Source: an uncultured beta proteobacterium (lineage in GTDB: Bacteria; Pseudomonadota; Gammaproteobacteria; Burkholderiales; Burkholderiaceae_B). From it: a stretch of 44,292 bases of DNA. Of the stretch, positions 15,884 through 24,618 are shown in pieces. Position 1 is the stretch's first letter. Each line of letters opens with the position of its first letter. Below the pieces are notes generated by a model that did no database searches, was not told the DNA's origin, and saw only the letters and a program-made list of their open reading frames with translations. Made by a program: the position numbers and the translations under genes. The stretch spans positions 1-44,292 of the forward strand of contig CAIZGG010000448.1 in NCBI GenBank assembly GCA_903932425.1. The letters are read 5' to 3'.

Positions 15884-16960
15884 TCAGTCAGCAATAAACC
15901 CAGGGCGTGGCTTTAAACGATTGATAAACACGGGCTGTAAGCCCACGCTCAGTAAGTGTGCCGATGTTGTGGGCAAGCGCTTTGGTTGCCAAGCAGGGTC
16001 TTCGATGTCTTTGGGCCAATTGGGATTCAAAATCGCAGAACGCCCCAAGGCAATCACATCAGCACCAAGGTCTAAGACCTTCTGGGCATCTTTACGATCC
16101 CAGATGTGCCCTGCCGTAAAAAGAGGTAAATCAGCAGGAATCACACGTTTGAAAATATCTAAGGGGTGCTCGGCAGGTCGTTTGATCGACTGCTTAAAGG
16201 CATCCCACAAAGAGATATGTAAAAAATCAATGCCATCGTCGGTGAGCCAGCGCGCAAGTTGCAGGCTTTCATCCAAATCGATGCCGCGTGCGTTGCCTCC
16301 GTCTTCGGGCGAAATCCTGACGCCTACAACAAAGTCGTTAGGGACACGCGCACGCACAGCTTGCATAGTCTTTCGCAAGAGTCGTGCGCGGTTTTCATAT
16401 GAACCACCCCATTGATCGGTGCGGCGATTTTCAGTTGCACTTAAAAACTGTGTAAACAGGTAGCCATGTGCGCCGTGAATTTCAATGCCGTCCATCTTAG
16501 CTGCGTGCGCCCGCTCAGCCGCGCGCGCAAAATCTTCGATGACTTGTTCAAGTTCTTGTTCAGTAGCAGCGCGAGCGCCAGTCGGACCGCCATCACTTGC
16601 GCTGATGGGTTGTCCACCACAGACCGTTTGATCTGCGCGCAAGCCACCATGAAAAATTTGCATCAGAGCCAGACTTTTTCGTTGATGCATTGCATCTGCG
16701 AGCCGAGTCAAACCTGGCAGCTGTGCATCGTCAGAAATGCCTAGCGCACCGGGCCAGCCTTGACCGAGCTTGTTGACATGCGCTGCACACGAAGTGATGG
16801 TGCCAAAGCCACCCTCGGCCCTAAGATTTAACCAATGCAACTCTTCGTCGCTAAGGGTGCCGTCTGCATGACTTTGTGAATTGGTGAGCGCCGCAAGCAC
16901 TAAACGGTTTGGTGCCCAAACACCATTACGAAAACGAAAGGGTTCGAGAAGATTTTTCAT
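15884..16960 (-). CDS. Old Yellow Enzyme-family NADH:flavin oxidoreductase
   Basis: Second OYE-type flavoprotein, 358 aa, last gene of the 12-gene minus-strand run. Family features: PFRFRNGVWAPNRLVLAALT at the N-terminus, MQIFHGGLRA at the flavin/substrate edge, IEIHGAHGYLFTQFLSATEN with the active-site histidines, RRTDQWGGS, and the phosphate-binding IALGRSAILNPNWP. It differs clearly from the copy at 13318 (HGG in place of the HSG loop, and different N-terminal residues). It probably reduces a C=C bond in an enoyl or unsaturated cyclic intermediate. Its start overlaps the TctA stop by 4 bases (ATGA), so transporter and reductase are translationally coupled, which ties the imported compound to a reductive step. 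Confidence 0.9.
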   Translation of the reverse strand: MKNLLEPFRFRNGVWAPNRLVLAALTNSQSHADGTLSDEELHWLNLRAEGGFGTITSCAAHVNKLGQGWPGALGISDDAQLPGLTRLADAMHQRKSLALMQIFHGGLRADQTVCGGQPISASDGGPTGARAATEQELEQVIEDFARAAERAHAAKMDGIEIHGAHGYLFTQFLSATENRRTDQWGGSYENRARLLRKTMQAVRARVPNDFVVGVRISPEDGGNARGIDLDESLQLARWLTDDGIDFLHISLWDAFKQSIKRPAEHPLDIFKRVIPADLPLFTAGHIWDRKDAQKVLDLGADVIALGRSAILNPNWPKDIEDPAWQPKRLPTTSAHLLSVGLQPVFINRLKPRPGFIAD

Positions 16961-18483
16961 TCAGAGCTCTCAGGGATGATTTTTTTGATTTTGATGCCGA
17001 ACAGGCGCGCTGCAAGTTGGCGTAGTGGCTCAAGTAGCATGACTGCGATCACTAAGATCCAAATGACAATCGCGATTGGGCTTGTATAGAAAACCGAGAC
17101 TTCACCTAGACTCATAAACAGTCCCTCGCGCATGTGTTTTTCGATCAAAGGGCCAAGCACAAGACCAACCACCATGGGCGCTAACTGAAATTCAAGCTTA
17201 CGCAAGATGTAACCAATCAACGCTACGACGAGCAACATCCCTACGTCGAGCATACTGTTGCGTACGCTATAGCAGCCGATCGACGCCATCATTAAAATGA
17301 TGGGTAAGAAAATATGATTCGGCACGCGCAGCAAACTTACCCAAACGCTGACCAGTGGCACATTTAAAATGACGAGCATGACATTGCCGACAAGCATCGA
17401 GGCAATGACCCCCCAAAATACTTGAGGATGTGCGGTCATCATCATGGGTCCTGGCTGCACGCCCTGCACCATCATGGCGGCGAGCATCAGGGCAGTCACC
17501 GGACCAAACGGGATGCCGAGTGCCAGTAACGGCACCATCGATGAAGTGGCTGCAGCATTGTTTGCAGTCTCAGGCCCCGCCACGCCTTCAATTGCACCCT
17601 CACCAAGCTCGTGTTTATATTTCGAGACGCCTTTTTCAAGCCGGTAGGCCGCAAAGCTAGCCAGCGTTGCAGAGGGGCCAGGTAGCAGGCCAAAGATAAA
17701 CCCTAAAATTGTCCCTCGTCCAAAGGGTGCAACAGACCGACTCCATTCTTTGCGTGAAGGAAACATATCGCGCAGCTTGACCGGCAATGGCTTGACTTGC
17801 GACTGAAGAGATTCGACGACACTCATGATTTCGGCGATGCCATACAGCCCGACCACAAGCGCTACGAGTTCAACGCCAAGTGTTAAGTCGGCTAAGCCAA
17901 ACGTAAAGCGATCCTGGCCGGTCACCGCCTCTTGGCCGACCGTGCTGAGCATTAGGCCAATCGCCATTGGAAAGATTCCTGCGGCTAATGATCCCCCTGA
18001 AATCCTTGAAAACAATAGCAATCCACCAGCAGTCAAGGCAAAAAACTCTGCGGGTCCGAAGAGCAAACCCACTTCGGCCAGGGCTGGGGCAAAGAGCATC
18101 ACACCTACGACAGAGATCACTCCGCCAATAAAGGAACCAGCGGCCACGATTGTTAAGACCGCACCGGCGCGCCCCTTCTTTGTGAGTTTGTAGCCATCAA
18201 TGCAAGTAATCACAGAGGCCGATTCGCCCGGCATATTGACAAGAATTGCCGTGGTCGAGCCACCGTACATCGCACCATAAAACATACCTGCCATCATGAT
18301 CAGGCCGCTGGTCGGGTCGAGCGAATAGCTCAGCGGTAAGATCATCGCGATGCCCGCTGTCGGTCCTAGACCCGGTAGGACACCGATCAAGGTGCCGGCC
18401 AGCGCACCCACCAACGCAGCCAGCAAGTTGTTGAAGGTAAAGGCAACGCTTAGGCCGTAGAGAATTCCGTCAAGTGCATCCAT
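16957..18483 (-). CDS. tctA: Tripartite tricarboxylate transporter large permease TctA
   Basis: Large membrane subunit of a TTT carrier, 508 aa, roughly 12 hydrophobic segments. The family signatures are clear: [22 protein letters not shown] near residues 31-52 in two parts, MYGGSTTAILVNMPGE (about 72-87), and the repeated-half counterpart FIFGLLPGPSATLASFAAY. With TctB and TctC it forms a sodium- or proton-driven carboxylate importer. Gene order on this strand is tctC-tctB-tctA with gaps of 13 and 22 bases, and the OYE gene overlaps its end. This is one of two complete TTT systems in the window. Confidence 0.95.
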   Translation of the reverse strand: MDALDGILYGLSVAFTFNNLLAALVGALAGTLIGVLPGLGPTAGIAMILPLSYSLDPTSGLIMMAGMFYGAMYGGSTTAILVNMPGESASVITCIDGYKLTKKGRAGAVLTIVAAGSFIGGVISVVGVMLFAPALAEVGLLFGPAEFFALTAGGLLLFSRISGGSLAAGIFPMAIGLMLSTVGQEAVTGQDRFTFGLADLTLGVELVALVVGLYGIAEIMSVVESLQSQVKPLPVKLRDMFPSRKEWSRSVAPFGRGTILGFIFGLLPGPSATLASFAAYRLEKGVSKYKHELGEGAIEGVAGPETANNAAATSSMVPLLALGIPFGPVTALMLAAMMVQGVQPGPMMMTAHPQVFWGVIASMLVGNVMLVILNVPLVSVWVSLLRVPNHIFLPIILMMASIGCYSVRNSMLDVGMLLVVALIGYILRKLEFQLAPMVVGLVLGPLIEKHMREGLFMSLGEVSVFYTSPIAIVIWILVIAVMLLEPLRQLAARLFGIKIKKIIPESSE

Positions 18484-18505
18484 CGAGATCGAGACCTATT
18501 ATTTT

Positions 18506-18979
18506 TTAAAATGAAAGTGCGAAGGAAGGCATCGGCACTTTTAGTAAGTAGATAAAACAAAGATAGATCACACCGGTCATCATTGCGGCATAGATGGCGC
18601 AGCGAGTCCACGATAAGGAAGACAGAAGGCGCATCAAGAGCAGCGCAAAAGCCCAGCTGCTAAGTGAATAACCCAACCAAGGGATTGTGGCAAAGTAGAG
18701 CGCAAGCAGAGCAATCAGTTTGAATAGTCGTGCGCGGTCTTGACCCGCTGGCATGTCGATGCTCTCGGCGCGCGAGGTCTTCCAGCCTTCCCAAATCGTT
18801 GCAATACTGCCAAAACACATCATTGCTCCCACGAGCACTGGAAACAATCCGGCACCTGGAGCATCGAGTTCACCCATTGGAAGTTGTCTCGCCATTGCCA
18901 GATAGCCTGCCGACAGCAAAAGCCCAAACGCCCCAGTTGACAGGTATGCCGTACGTTTTGAAATGGAATGACCAGTCAT
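18506..18979 (-). CDS. tctB: Tripartite tricarboxylate transporter small permease TctB
   Basis: Small four-helix membrane subunit of the TTT carrier, 157 aa. Hydrophobic segments are visible at about 9-29, 44-64, 82-110 and 120-150. The typical TctB region GAGLFPVLVGAMMCFGSIATIWEG and a short C-terminal LKVPMPSFAL are present. The open frame extends back into the preceding tctC, but the family start and the position of the first helix put the real start at ATG 18979, 13 bases after the tctC stop. Sequence is poorly conserved in this family; position between TctC and TctA decides the call. Confidence 0.88.
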   Translation of the reverse strand: MTGHSISKRTAYLSTGAFGLLLSAGYLAMARQLPMGELDAPGAGLFPVLVGAMMCFGSIATIWEGWKTSRAESIDMPAGQDRARLFKLIALLALYFATIPWLGYSLSSWAFALLLMRLLSSLSWTRCAIYAAMMTGVIYLCFIYLLKVPMPSFALSF

Positions 18980-18992
18980 AGGTTGTAGATCT

Positions 18993-19988
18993 TTAGGGTT
19001 TTTGATCGAGCAATTTAAGCAGCTCGGTGAAGGTTTTGGTGTCGCGCACGATTTCTGCCGCGAGCGCTTCCGGACTTTTCGGCTCGAGCGCGTAGCCTTC
19101 TTTGGCAAACGTGGCGTATTCAGGGCTATTGATCACTTGTGCTGAGGCGCTGACCAGCTTGTCGAATACTTCTTTGGGCAAACCTTTCGGTGCCATGACG
19201 TAAAACTGGGCTGACAGCGTCGTCAGGTAGCCTTGGTCGATTGTTGAGGTGGCCTCAGGCACAGGGTCATAGACCCCCTTTTTAAATACAGCCAGCACCC
19301 GGACTTTGCCCGCCTGCACCTGACCCGGAATACCAACGGCGCCGGTAAAAAGCGTTGCCTCAACCCGATTGCCCAATAGTGCTAACAATGCTTCGCCACT
19401 GCCGCCTGTAAACGGAATCGTTCGTAGTTTGAGACCACTATTTTTATTGAACTCTTGAGCGACTAGGTCAGGTACAGTCCGTAAGCCCGAGACAGAGGCG
19501 CGAACCTTGTTGGGATTTTTTTTGACATGGGCGACAAACTCTTCAAAGGTTTGCCAGGGCGCGTCTGCTCGTACTACGAGAATGACCGGCATTTCACCTA
19601 ACTTGGCAATCGGTTGATAGGCCTCAGGCGTTTTGAAGGTCAGGCCCTGATTGACCAAGGGTTGATAGGCCAAAATGCTGTTTGTGCCTAAGCCAATTGT
19701 GTAGCCGTCGGGCTTAGCGCGTGCAATCATTCCAAAGCCGATTGTGCCCGAGCCGCCGGGCTTGTTCTCGACATTGACCTCGACCCCTAAAACTTTTTCA
19801 AGCTGAGCAGCATACTGTCGAGAAATTGGATCAGTTGAGCCAGCGGGCCCATAGGGTACAACAAAGGTAATCGGACGACTTGGGTAAGCTTGAGCCCACA
19901 AGGTGGCGGGCAGATAGCACAGTATGGCCGCAAATATCAGACGCAAGAATCCCGCATATGAGAAGATAGCGCAAGAACAGCGTTGCAT
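18993..19988 (-). CDS. tctC: TTT system substrate-binding protein TctC (Bug family)
   Basis: Periplasmic receptor of the adjacent TctAB carrier, 331 aa. The signal peptide is visible (LRLIFAAILCYLPATLWAQ). Then comes the family opening YPSRPITFVVPYGPAGSTDPISR with the ligand Asp in STD, followed by ENKPGGSGTIGFGM and FTGGSGEALLALLGN. AAGGGATTGCC precedes ATG 19988. It stands 10 bases after the CoA-transferase stop, so uptake and CoA activation are in one transcript. The specific acid is not readable from sequence. Confidence 0.92.
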   Translation of the reverse strand: MQRCSCAIFSYAGFLRLIFAAILCYLPATLWAQAYPSRPITFVVPYGPAGSTDPISRQYAAQLEKVLGVEVNVENKPGGSGTIGFGMIARAKPDGYTIGLGTNSILAYQPLVNQGLTFKTPEAYQPIAKLGEMPVILVVRADAPWQTFEEFVAHVKKNPNKVRASVSGLRTVPDLVAQEFNKNSGLKLRTIPFTGGSGEALLALLGNRVEATLFTGAVGIPGQVQAGKVRVLAVFKKGVYDPVPEATSTIDQGYLTTLSAQFYVMAPKGLPKEVFDKLVSASAQVINSPEYATFAKEGYALEPKSPEALAAEIVRDTKTFTELLKLLDQKP

Positions 19989-19998
19989 GGCAATCCCT

Positions 19999-21354
19999 TT
20001 AACGGTCTACACCCATTATGTTGCGATAGTCTTTGTCTACAGCTGAAAGCGTACCCAAGCGCAGCATCATCTCTGTGTCCATCGTGCCCGAAAGGCCTGG
20101 GTTGGTCGGCAGATCACACACAACTTTATTGGCCTTGATCTCAGCAATCTGCTCTGCCGTCATCCCCAATATGTCGCGTAAGATCGCATCGTTGTCTTCA
20201 CCAAAGCGCGGCCCCGATTTCTTAATGTGCGCATCACGAAAGCGCAGCCGGTAAGGGCGACCGATAATCGGACGTGGGCCAATCGGCGCTGGGTGTTCGA
20301 CGCGCTCATAAAAACCGCGGTGTTGTAGGTGTTCGTTAATGAAAAGGTCTTTACTATTTAAGACTGGGCCGCTAGCGATATCTTGCGCTTGCAAGATAGA
20401 AGTCAACTCAGTGACCTCACGAGAAAGCGTCCAGGCCGATACCAGCGCGTTGATCTCTGAGCGGTGAGTGCGCCTTGCAGCAGCGGTCGCGTAACGTATA
20501 TCTTGTGCGAGTGCAGGCTGACCCATCAGCGCAGCGAGCTTAGCCCAACGTTCATCCGAGTCAACCGTGATCGCAATCCATTGGTCGTTGCCGCTCGCCC
20601 GATATAAATTGCTGGGCACATGTTCCAGGTCTTCATTGCCAATGCGAGGGCGGTCTGTGCCGTCGAACTGCTTTTGAATGAGGGCCTCTGGGATGAGCGA
20701 GAGCCCTAGCTGATACATACCGCAATCGATCCATTGACCTTGCCCAGTCTTGCGCATGTGTACGATCGCAGCCCATAGCGCGTTCATGCCGGCCCAGCAG
20801 GCGATAAAGTCTGGATAAGACTGACCGACTTTCCAGGGCTTATCGCCTGCATAGCCAGTGTAGAAGGTCACCCCCATTGTCGCTTCAAGCGTGGTGCCCT
20901 GACTAGGAAATGCAGACCATGGCCCACTCGAACCATAGCCAGTATTCGATAACATAATGAGTGAGGGTTTAATTTTTTTGAGCTCGTCGTAATTTAAGCC
21001 CCACTTGCGCATCACGCGCGGTGTGTAGTTCTCAAGCACGATGTCACTTTTTCGAACCAGATCGCGAAAGATCTCTTGGCCCTTCTCCTGGCCCAAATCA
21101 AGCGCTAACGAGCGCTTGCCTCGATTGACGACATAGAAAATACCCGAACGATTCCAGGGGTCTTGCGCTGGATCATTATCGAGATAGGGTCCAAAGGCGC
21201 GACCGCGTGTCTGATCAAGTTTGTGTGGTGCTTCAATCTTGATGATTTCGGCGCCTAGATCACTCAAGAGCCCGGCCATATATGGCACGGCAAAGACGTA
21301 TGACAAATCCAGAACGCGAACGCCCTCTAAAGGAAGTTTCTTTTTCTTTTCCAT
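19999..21354 (-). CDS. CaiB/BaiF CoA-transferase, catalytic-Asp-bearing partner of a tandem pair
   Basis: Family III CoA-transferase, 451 aa, longer than its neighbour owing to a C-terminal extension (after DILGMTAEQIAEIKANKV). It has GVRVLDLSYVFAVPYMAG, NRGKRSLALDL and the active-site segment VGQSYPDF with Asp182 at the position that forms the acyl anhydride in this family. It begins 2 bases after the stop of a second CaiB-type gene whose corresponding residue is not Asp. By analogy with BbsEF-type benzylsuccinate CoA-transferase, where two family III subunits form a heteromer, these two probably act together, with this one supplying the catalysis. The heteromer is an inference from gene pairing. 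Confidence 0.9.
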   Translation of the reverse strand: MEKKKKLPLEGVRVLDLSYVFAVPYMAGLLSDLGAEIIKIEAPHKLDQTRGRAFGPYLDNDPAQDPWNRSGIFYVVNRGKRSLALDLGQEKGQEIFRDLVRKSDIVLENYTPRVMRKWGLNYDELKKIKPSLIMLSNTGYGSSGPWSAFPSQGTTLEATMGVTFYTGYAGDKPWKVGQSYPDFIACWAGMNALWAAIVHMRKTGQGQWIDCGMYQLGLSLIPEALIQKQFDGTDRPRIGNEDLEHVPSNLYRASGNDQWIAITVDSDERWAKLAALMGQPALAQDIRYATAAARRTHRSEINALVSAWTLSREVTELTSILQAQDIASGPVLNSKDLFINEHLQHRGFYERVEHPAPIGPRPIIGRPYRLRFRDAHIKKSGPRFGEDNDAILRDILGMTAEQIAEIKANKVVCDLPTNPGLSGTMDTEMMLRLGTLSAVDKDYRNIMGVDR

Positions 21355-21356
21355 GA

Positions 21357-22562
21357 TTAATGTCCTGCCGCTACGGCAACATCAAGGCTTGAAAGTTCGG
21401 CCGCGCTCAGGCCAAGCTGTGTGACTAGAATTTCGTGTCGATGTTCATCGAGCATCGGAGAGCGTCGTCGCACCTTTGTCGGGGTGACAGATAGTTTAGT
21501 AAGCTCTGCCGGAAACTGTAAGTGTGTGTTGGTCGCTGGATGTTCAACTTCAGCGAACACTTGACGTTCGTTTAGATGCTCACAGTTCAGCAAGTCGTCC
21601 GCGCTTTGCACCATGCCAATCAATAGCCTTTTTGAGGCACCGGCCAAGAACACTTCTTTCGCATCACGGTCTTGCACACACTCTTCAAGTAACGCGCGCA
21701 CTTCAGGCACGCGCTTCTCGCGCTGGGGTGGGCTGGCGAATCTGGGCTCACGAAATTCTGGGCGACCAAATAAGTCGGCGAGCGTTTCAAACGGAGCACC
21801 ACCGCCTGTTTGAAACGCCAAAAAGCCCTTGCGTGCAGCAATAGGTTCGCCGGCGAAGGGGTCTTGCACAACAGCTCGGCGACCTTGCACTGCACCTAGG
21901 AAACCGTAATACGACTGGTTCAATACCAGTTCTGAGGCAAGGCATTCATGAATCGATACGTCAACGTGCTCGCCAAATTGATCGGCCTGTGCAGCGCTGT
22001 ACGCCATGGTCGAAGCATAGGCTGCGGTCAACCCCGCGCAGTAGAAGGATTGCGACAGGCCGTGCTTGAGCGGCTCGCGGTCGACTTGTCCGCTAATGGC
22101 CATGATCCCACTCATTGCTTGTAAGGTGAGATCGCTGGCGCGGTAATGCGCATAAGGACCCGTTTGTCCGAAATTCGTGACTGATGTCACAACCAGTGTA
22201 GGGTTCCATTCGAGCAACTGGTCAACGCTATAGCCCCAGCTTTCCAGCCGTCCGGGCTTGAAGCTTTCGATCACTATATCGCTTTGTTCGATCAGCCGGC
22301 GCATAATCGGTCGACTCGACGCTAAGCGCAGGTCAAGTGCAACACTGCGTTTGTTCCAGTTTAGATATTGAAACAGCAGGCTTTGTTCACCTGCGGCGGC
22401 ATCGGTTTTCAATGGCGCAAGATAGCGCGCAAAGTCACCCTTGCCAGGCTGTTCAACTTTAATAACGTCTGCACCATAGTCGCCTAGCAACCGAGCCGCA
22501 AAGGGCCCGGCGATACCATGACTCAGGTCCAGAACGCGGACGCCGTGTAACGCGTGTTGCAT
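21357..22562 (-). CDS. CaiB/BaiF CoA-transferase-like subunit lacking the catalytic Asp
   Basis: Family III CoA-transferase fold, 401 aa. The N-terminal GVRVLDLSHGIAGPFAARLL, the GDYGADVIKVE strand and WNKRSVALDL are all normal. The active-site segment reads HGLSQSFYCAG (about 167-177). Aligned on the flanking G and AG with the other two CaiB genes in this window, Phe173 falls where the catalytic Asp should be. The rest of the protein is full length and shows no frameshift, so this looks like a maintained non-catalytic or regulatory subunit rather than a decaying gene. It is sandwiched between the MaoC-type genes (10-base gap) and the Asp-bearing partner (2-base gap). Confidence 0.88.
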   Translation of the reverse strand: MQHALHGVRVLDLSHGIAGPFAARLLGDYGADVIKVEQPGKGDFARYLAPLKTDAAAGEQSLLFQYLNWNKRSVALDLRLASSRPIMRRLIEQSDIVIESFKPGRLESWGYSVDQLLEWNPTLVVTSVTNFGQTGPYAHYRASDLTLQAMSGIMAISGQVDREPLKHGLSQSFYCAGLTAAYASTMAYSAAQADQFGEHVDVSIHECLASELVLNQSYYGFLGAVQGRRAVVQDPFAGEPIAARKGFLAFQTGGGAPFETLADLFGRPEFREPRFASPPQREKRVPEVRALLEECVQDRDAKEVFLAGASKRLLIGMVQSADDLLNCEHLNERQVFAEVEHPATNTHLQFPAELTKLSVTPTKVRRRSPMLDEHRHEILVTQLGLSAAELSSLDVAVAAGH

Positions 22563-22572
22563 ACGAACCTAC

Positions 22573-23055
22573 TTAGGCTGCTGGTGGAACAAAGGGATAG
22601 GGCACGGGTTGGCCATTTTTGTAAGGTAACGCAACCGTCGCCGTGCCTGGCGTTGACTCTTTGCCCGCATCGTTGATGATGCCTAACTCGATATCAATCA
22701 AGCCATAGCCCGAACCCTCGCGCTTGCCAGTCACACGACCCCAAACGCGCACAGTCTCTTCAACGATGTTCATCGCTCGAAACTGAAAGCTAGCTTTCCA
22801 CGCCCAGCCATTTGGGCCAGCCCAGTCGGCAAGCATTTGCATGACGAACTGCTGCTTGAGTGAACCGTTGATTAGCAGCCCTGGCAGTTTGTCATGTTCC
22901 ATTGCAAAGGGCTTGTCGTAATGAATCTTGTGCCAGTTTTCCATGGCCGCCGACCAACGCATTAAATGTGCCGTCGTCAGAGGGCCTTTTTCAAGACCGG
23001 GGATGTCGGAGCCAATCGCGACATCTTCAAAATTAGGAGTCGTACCGAGTGCCAT
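22573..23055 (-). CDS. MaoC-type acyl-CoA dehydratase/hydratase subunit (C-terminal hot-dog type)
   Basis: Single hot-dog-domain protein, 160 aa. The hydratase-2 region reads RWSAAMENWHKIHYDKPFA (about 29-47), followed by LPGLLINGSLKQQFVMQML. The IHYD histidine of the R-hydratase site is present. The Asp of the usual GDxNPIH motif is replaced by an N-x-H arrangement, as in HTD2/mesaconyl-C4-CoA-hydratase-like relatives. Together with the adjacent protein at 23057-23587 it would make a double hot-dog. It begins 1 base after that gene's stop, with its GGAG ribosome-binding site inside the end of the upstream gene. Likely role: hydration of an enoyl-CoA made by the acyl-CoA dehydrogenases of this run. 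Confidence 0.86.
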   Translation of the reverse strand: MALGTTPNFEDVAIGSDIPGLEKGPLTTAHLMRWSAAMENWHKIHYDKPFAMEHDKLPGLLINGSLKQQFVMQMLADWAGPNGWAWKASFQFRAMNIVEETVRVWGRVTGKREGSGYGLIDIELGIINDAGKESTPGTATVALPYKNGQPVPYPFVPPAA

Positions 23056-23056
23056 A

Positions 23057-23587
23057 TTATTTTCTCCGGATTTGTGTGCGACGGGTGCGGATCAGCAGTT
23101 CACCCTCACCATTTCGAAACTCTGTTTCTGTGACCACTAAGACAATTGGTCCCTTGCTTGTTTCTTTTTCACTGATGTCTGCGTAGCTTGAAGTTTGGCT
23201 AACGGTTTCGCCATGACGGGCATAGCGGAAAAATTCGATTTCTGAGCCGCCGTTTAGTAGCGCATAGCCCTTGAGAGGCTCAAGCGCGGGTAAGCCGCCC
23301 GAACTCGTGGCAGCTACGATGCCATCAAAGTCTGCGTTGCGTGCATTGGCTTGAATTGGATCGGGCACACCGAAGGCGCGTCGTGCGAGGTGTGTCGGAA
23401 ACAGCGGTGGCGCAACAGGTCCGCCATAGCGCGCATTGTTGGCGCAGGGCTTATCAAAGATCGGATCTTCATACATGATCGCTTGCGCGTAACGACGCAC
23501 GGCACCACGTTCAACGGAATCACACGCGATCTCAGTCGTGGATTTCATTCCGATATATTTTTTTAGTGAGTCGGAAAGGGCGGACAT
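23057..23587 (-). CDS. MaoC-type dehydratase N-terminal-domain protein (partner hot-dog subunit)
   Basis: Hot-dog protein of the MaoC_dehydrat_N/FAS1-like group, 176 aa. Features seen are VERGAVRRYAQAIMYEDPIF (about 25-44), then the substrate-tunnel motif ARYGGPVAPPLFPTHLA, and VSQTSSYADISEKETSKGP in the C-terminal half. The catalytic Asp-His motif of R-hydratases is absent, as expected for the non-catalytic half of a two-domain or heteromeric enzyme. Its partner follows 1 base later. Known precedents for such split hydratases are the mycobacterial steroid enzymes ChsH1-ChsH2 and HadAB/HadBC. The gene is 47 bases downstream of the Bug receptor gene. Confidence 0.86.
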   Translation of the reverse strand: MSALSDSLKKYIGMKSTTEIACDSVERGAVRRYAQAIMYEDPIFDKPCANNARYGGPVAPPLFPTHLARRAFGVPDPIQANARNADFDGIVAATSSGGLPALEPLKGYALLNGGSEIEFFRYARHGETVSQTSSYADISEKETSKGPIVLVVTETEFRNGEGELLIRTRRTQIRRK

Positions 23588-23634
23588 TTTTAATCTCCCA
23601 GGGTGGTAAAAGAATGACGTTTGCTGACTTTGGA

Positions 23635-24615
23635 TTAATTCACTTTAACACCGGCGTCTTGCACAATTTTTTGCCAGCGTAATACTTCGCTTCGTACAAA
23701 GGCTTCAAACTCTGGAGTGGGCAGAGGGCGCTCAAGTACGTCTGACCCACTCTTGATCAACCGATCGCGTACGGCGGGGTTGGTCATGACTTTGATGATG
23801 GCGGCGTTCAAACGCTCTATCACTGGCTTAGGCGTGGCCGAAGGCGCACACACACCGTTAAAGCCACTGATGGCAAACCCTTTTACCGTTTCGCCGATCG
23901 TAGGCATCTCAGGCAGTTGGGTCGCGCGTTCAGCCATCACCACGCCAAGCGCTTTGACATGCCCTGATTTTACAAATGGTAAGACTGGTTCAAGCACTGC
24001 AAATGACATCGTGGCACGACCCGCGACGACATCCGCAATGGATGGCGAACTACCTTTGTAGGGGATGTGAAGCATCTCGGTGCCAGTGAGCTTCATGAAA
24101 AGTTCGCCGGCTAAATGACCGGGGCTACCTGTTCCGTATGAGGCAAACGTCAGCTTGCCAGGTTGGGCCTTAGCCAAAGCAATCAGTTCGCTCACACTAT
24201 TCGCAGCAACAGCGGGGTTAACGACCAGTAATAAGCTCGCGCCTAAATGCATTGTGACGTGCGTGAACGCCTTGAGGGTATCGAAGTTCAGTTTGTACAG
24301 ACTAGGGTTGATCGCATGCGCTGTGGTGCAAATCAGTAGCGTATAGCCATCAGCGGGCGAATTCGCGACAAACTCGGTGCCGATAATTGTATTGGCTCCT
24401 CCTTTGTTTTCAACCAATACGGTCTGCCCAAACTCTTCCGTTAATCCTTGAGCCATCACCCGAGCTACGGTATCTGCACCGCCACCCGGAACGTAGGGCA
24501 CTACTAATTTAATCGGACGATTTGGGAAGTTTTGCGCCCAGCCTGTAGAGATCCCTGCGCTGAAAAACGTTGCGCATACGATCAGAAGTGCAACGAGGCG
24601 GGCGCAGGTTCGCAT
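23635..24615 (-). CDS. Bug/TctC family substrate-binding protein
   Basis: Periplasmic receptor, 326 aa, with signal peptide (VALLIVCATFFSAGISTGWA) and the family motifs FPNRPIKLVVPYVPGGGADTVAR, ENKGGANTIIG and HIPYKGSSPSIADVVAG. The ligand Asp in GGAD is present. Its start follows the small YHS-like gene by 3 bases, with the TAAGGC ribosome-binding site lying in the end of that gene. The operon therefore holds two receptors (this one and TctC at 18993) but one TctAB pair, suggesting that two ligands feed one carrier or that this receptor has another role. Confidence 0.9.
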   Translation of the reverse strand: MRTCARLVALLIVCATFFSAGISTGWAQNFPNRPIKLVVPYVPGGGADTVARVMAQGLTEEFGQTVLVENKGGANTIIGTEFVANSPADGYTLLICTTAHAINPSLYKLNFDTLKAFTHVTMHLGASLLLVVNPAVAANSVSELIALAKAQPGKLTFASYGTGSPGHLAGELFMKLTGTEMLHIPYKGSSPSIADVVAGRATMSFAVLEPVLPFVKSGHVKALGVVMAERATQLPEMPTIGETVKGFAISGFNGVCAPSATPKPVIERLNAAIIKVMTNPAVRDRLIKSGSDVLERPLPTPEFEAFVRSEVLRWQKIVQDAGVKVN

Positions 24616-24618
24616 GCT

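Noticed and set aside
15921-16415. Long plus-strand open frame opposite the OYE gene
   Set aside because: No recognisable domain, Ser/Arg-rich composition, and it mirrors a well-supported gene on the other strand.
18980-19108. Basic N-terminal extension of TctB
   Set aside because: Overlaps tctC; low-complexity K/R/S composition typical of an out-of-frame reading; TctB starts just before its first helix.
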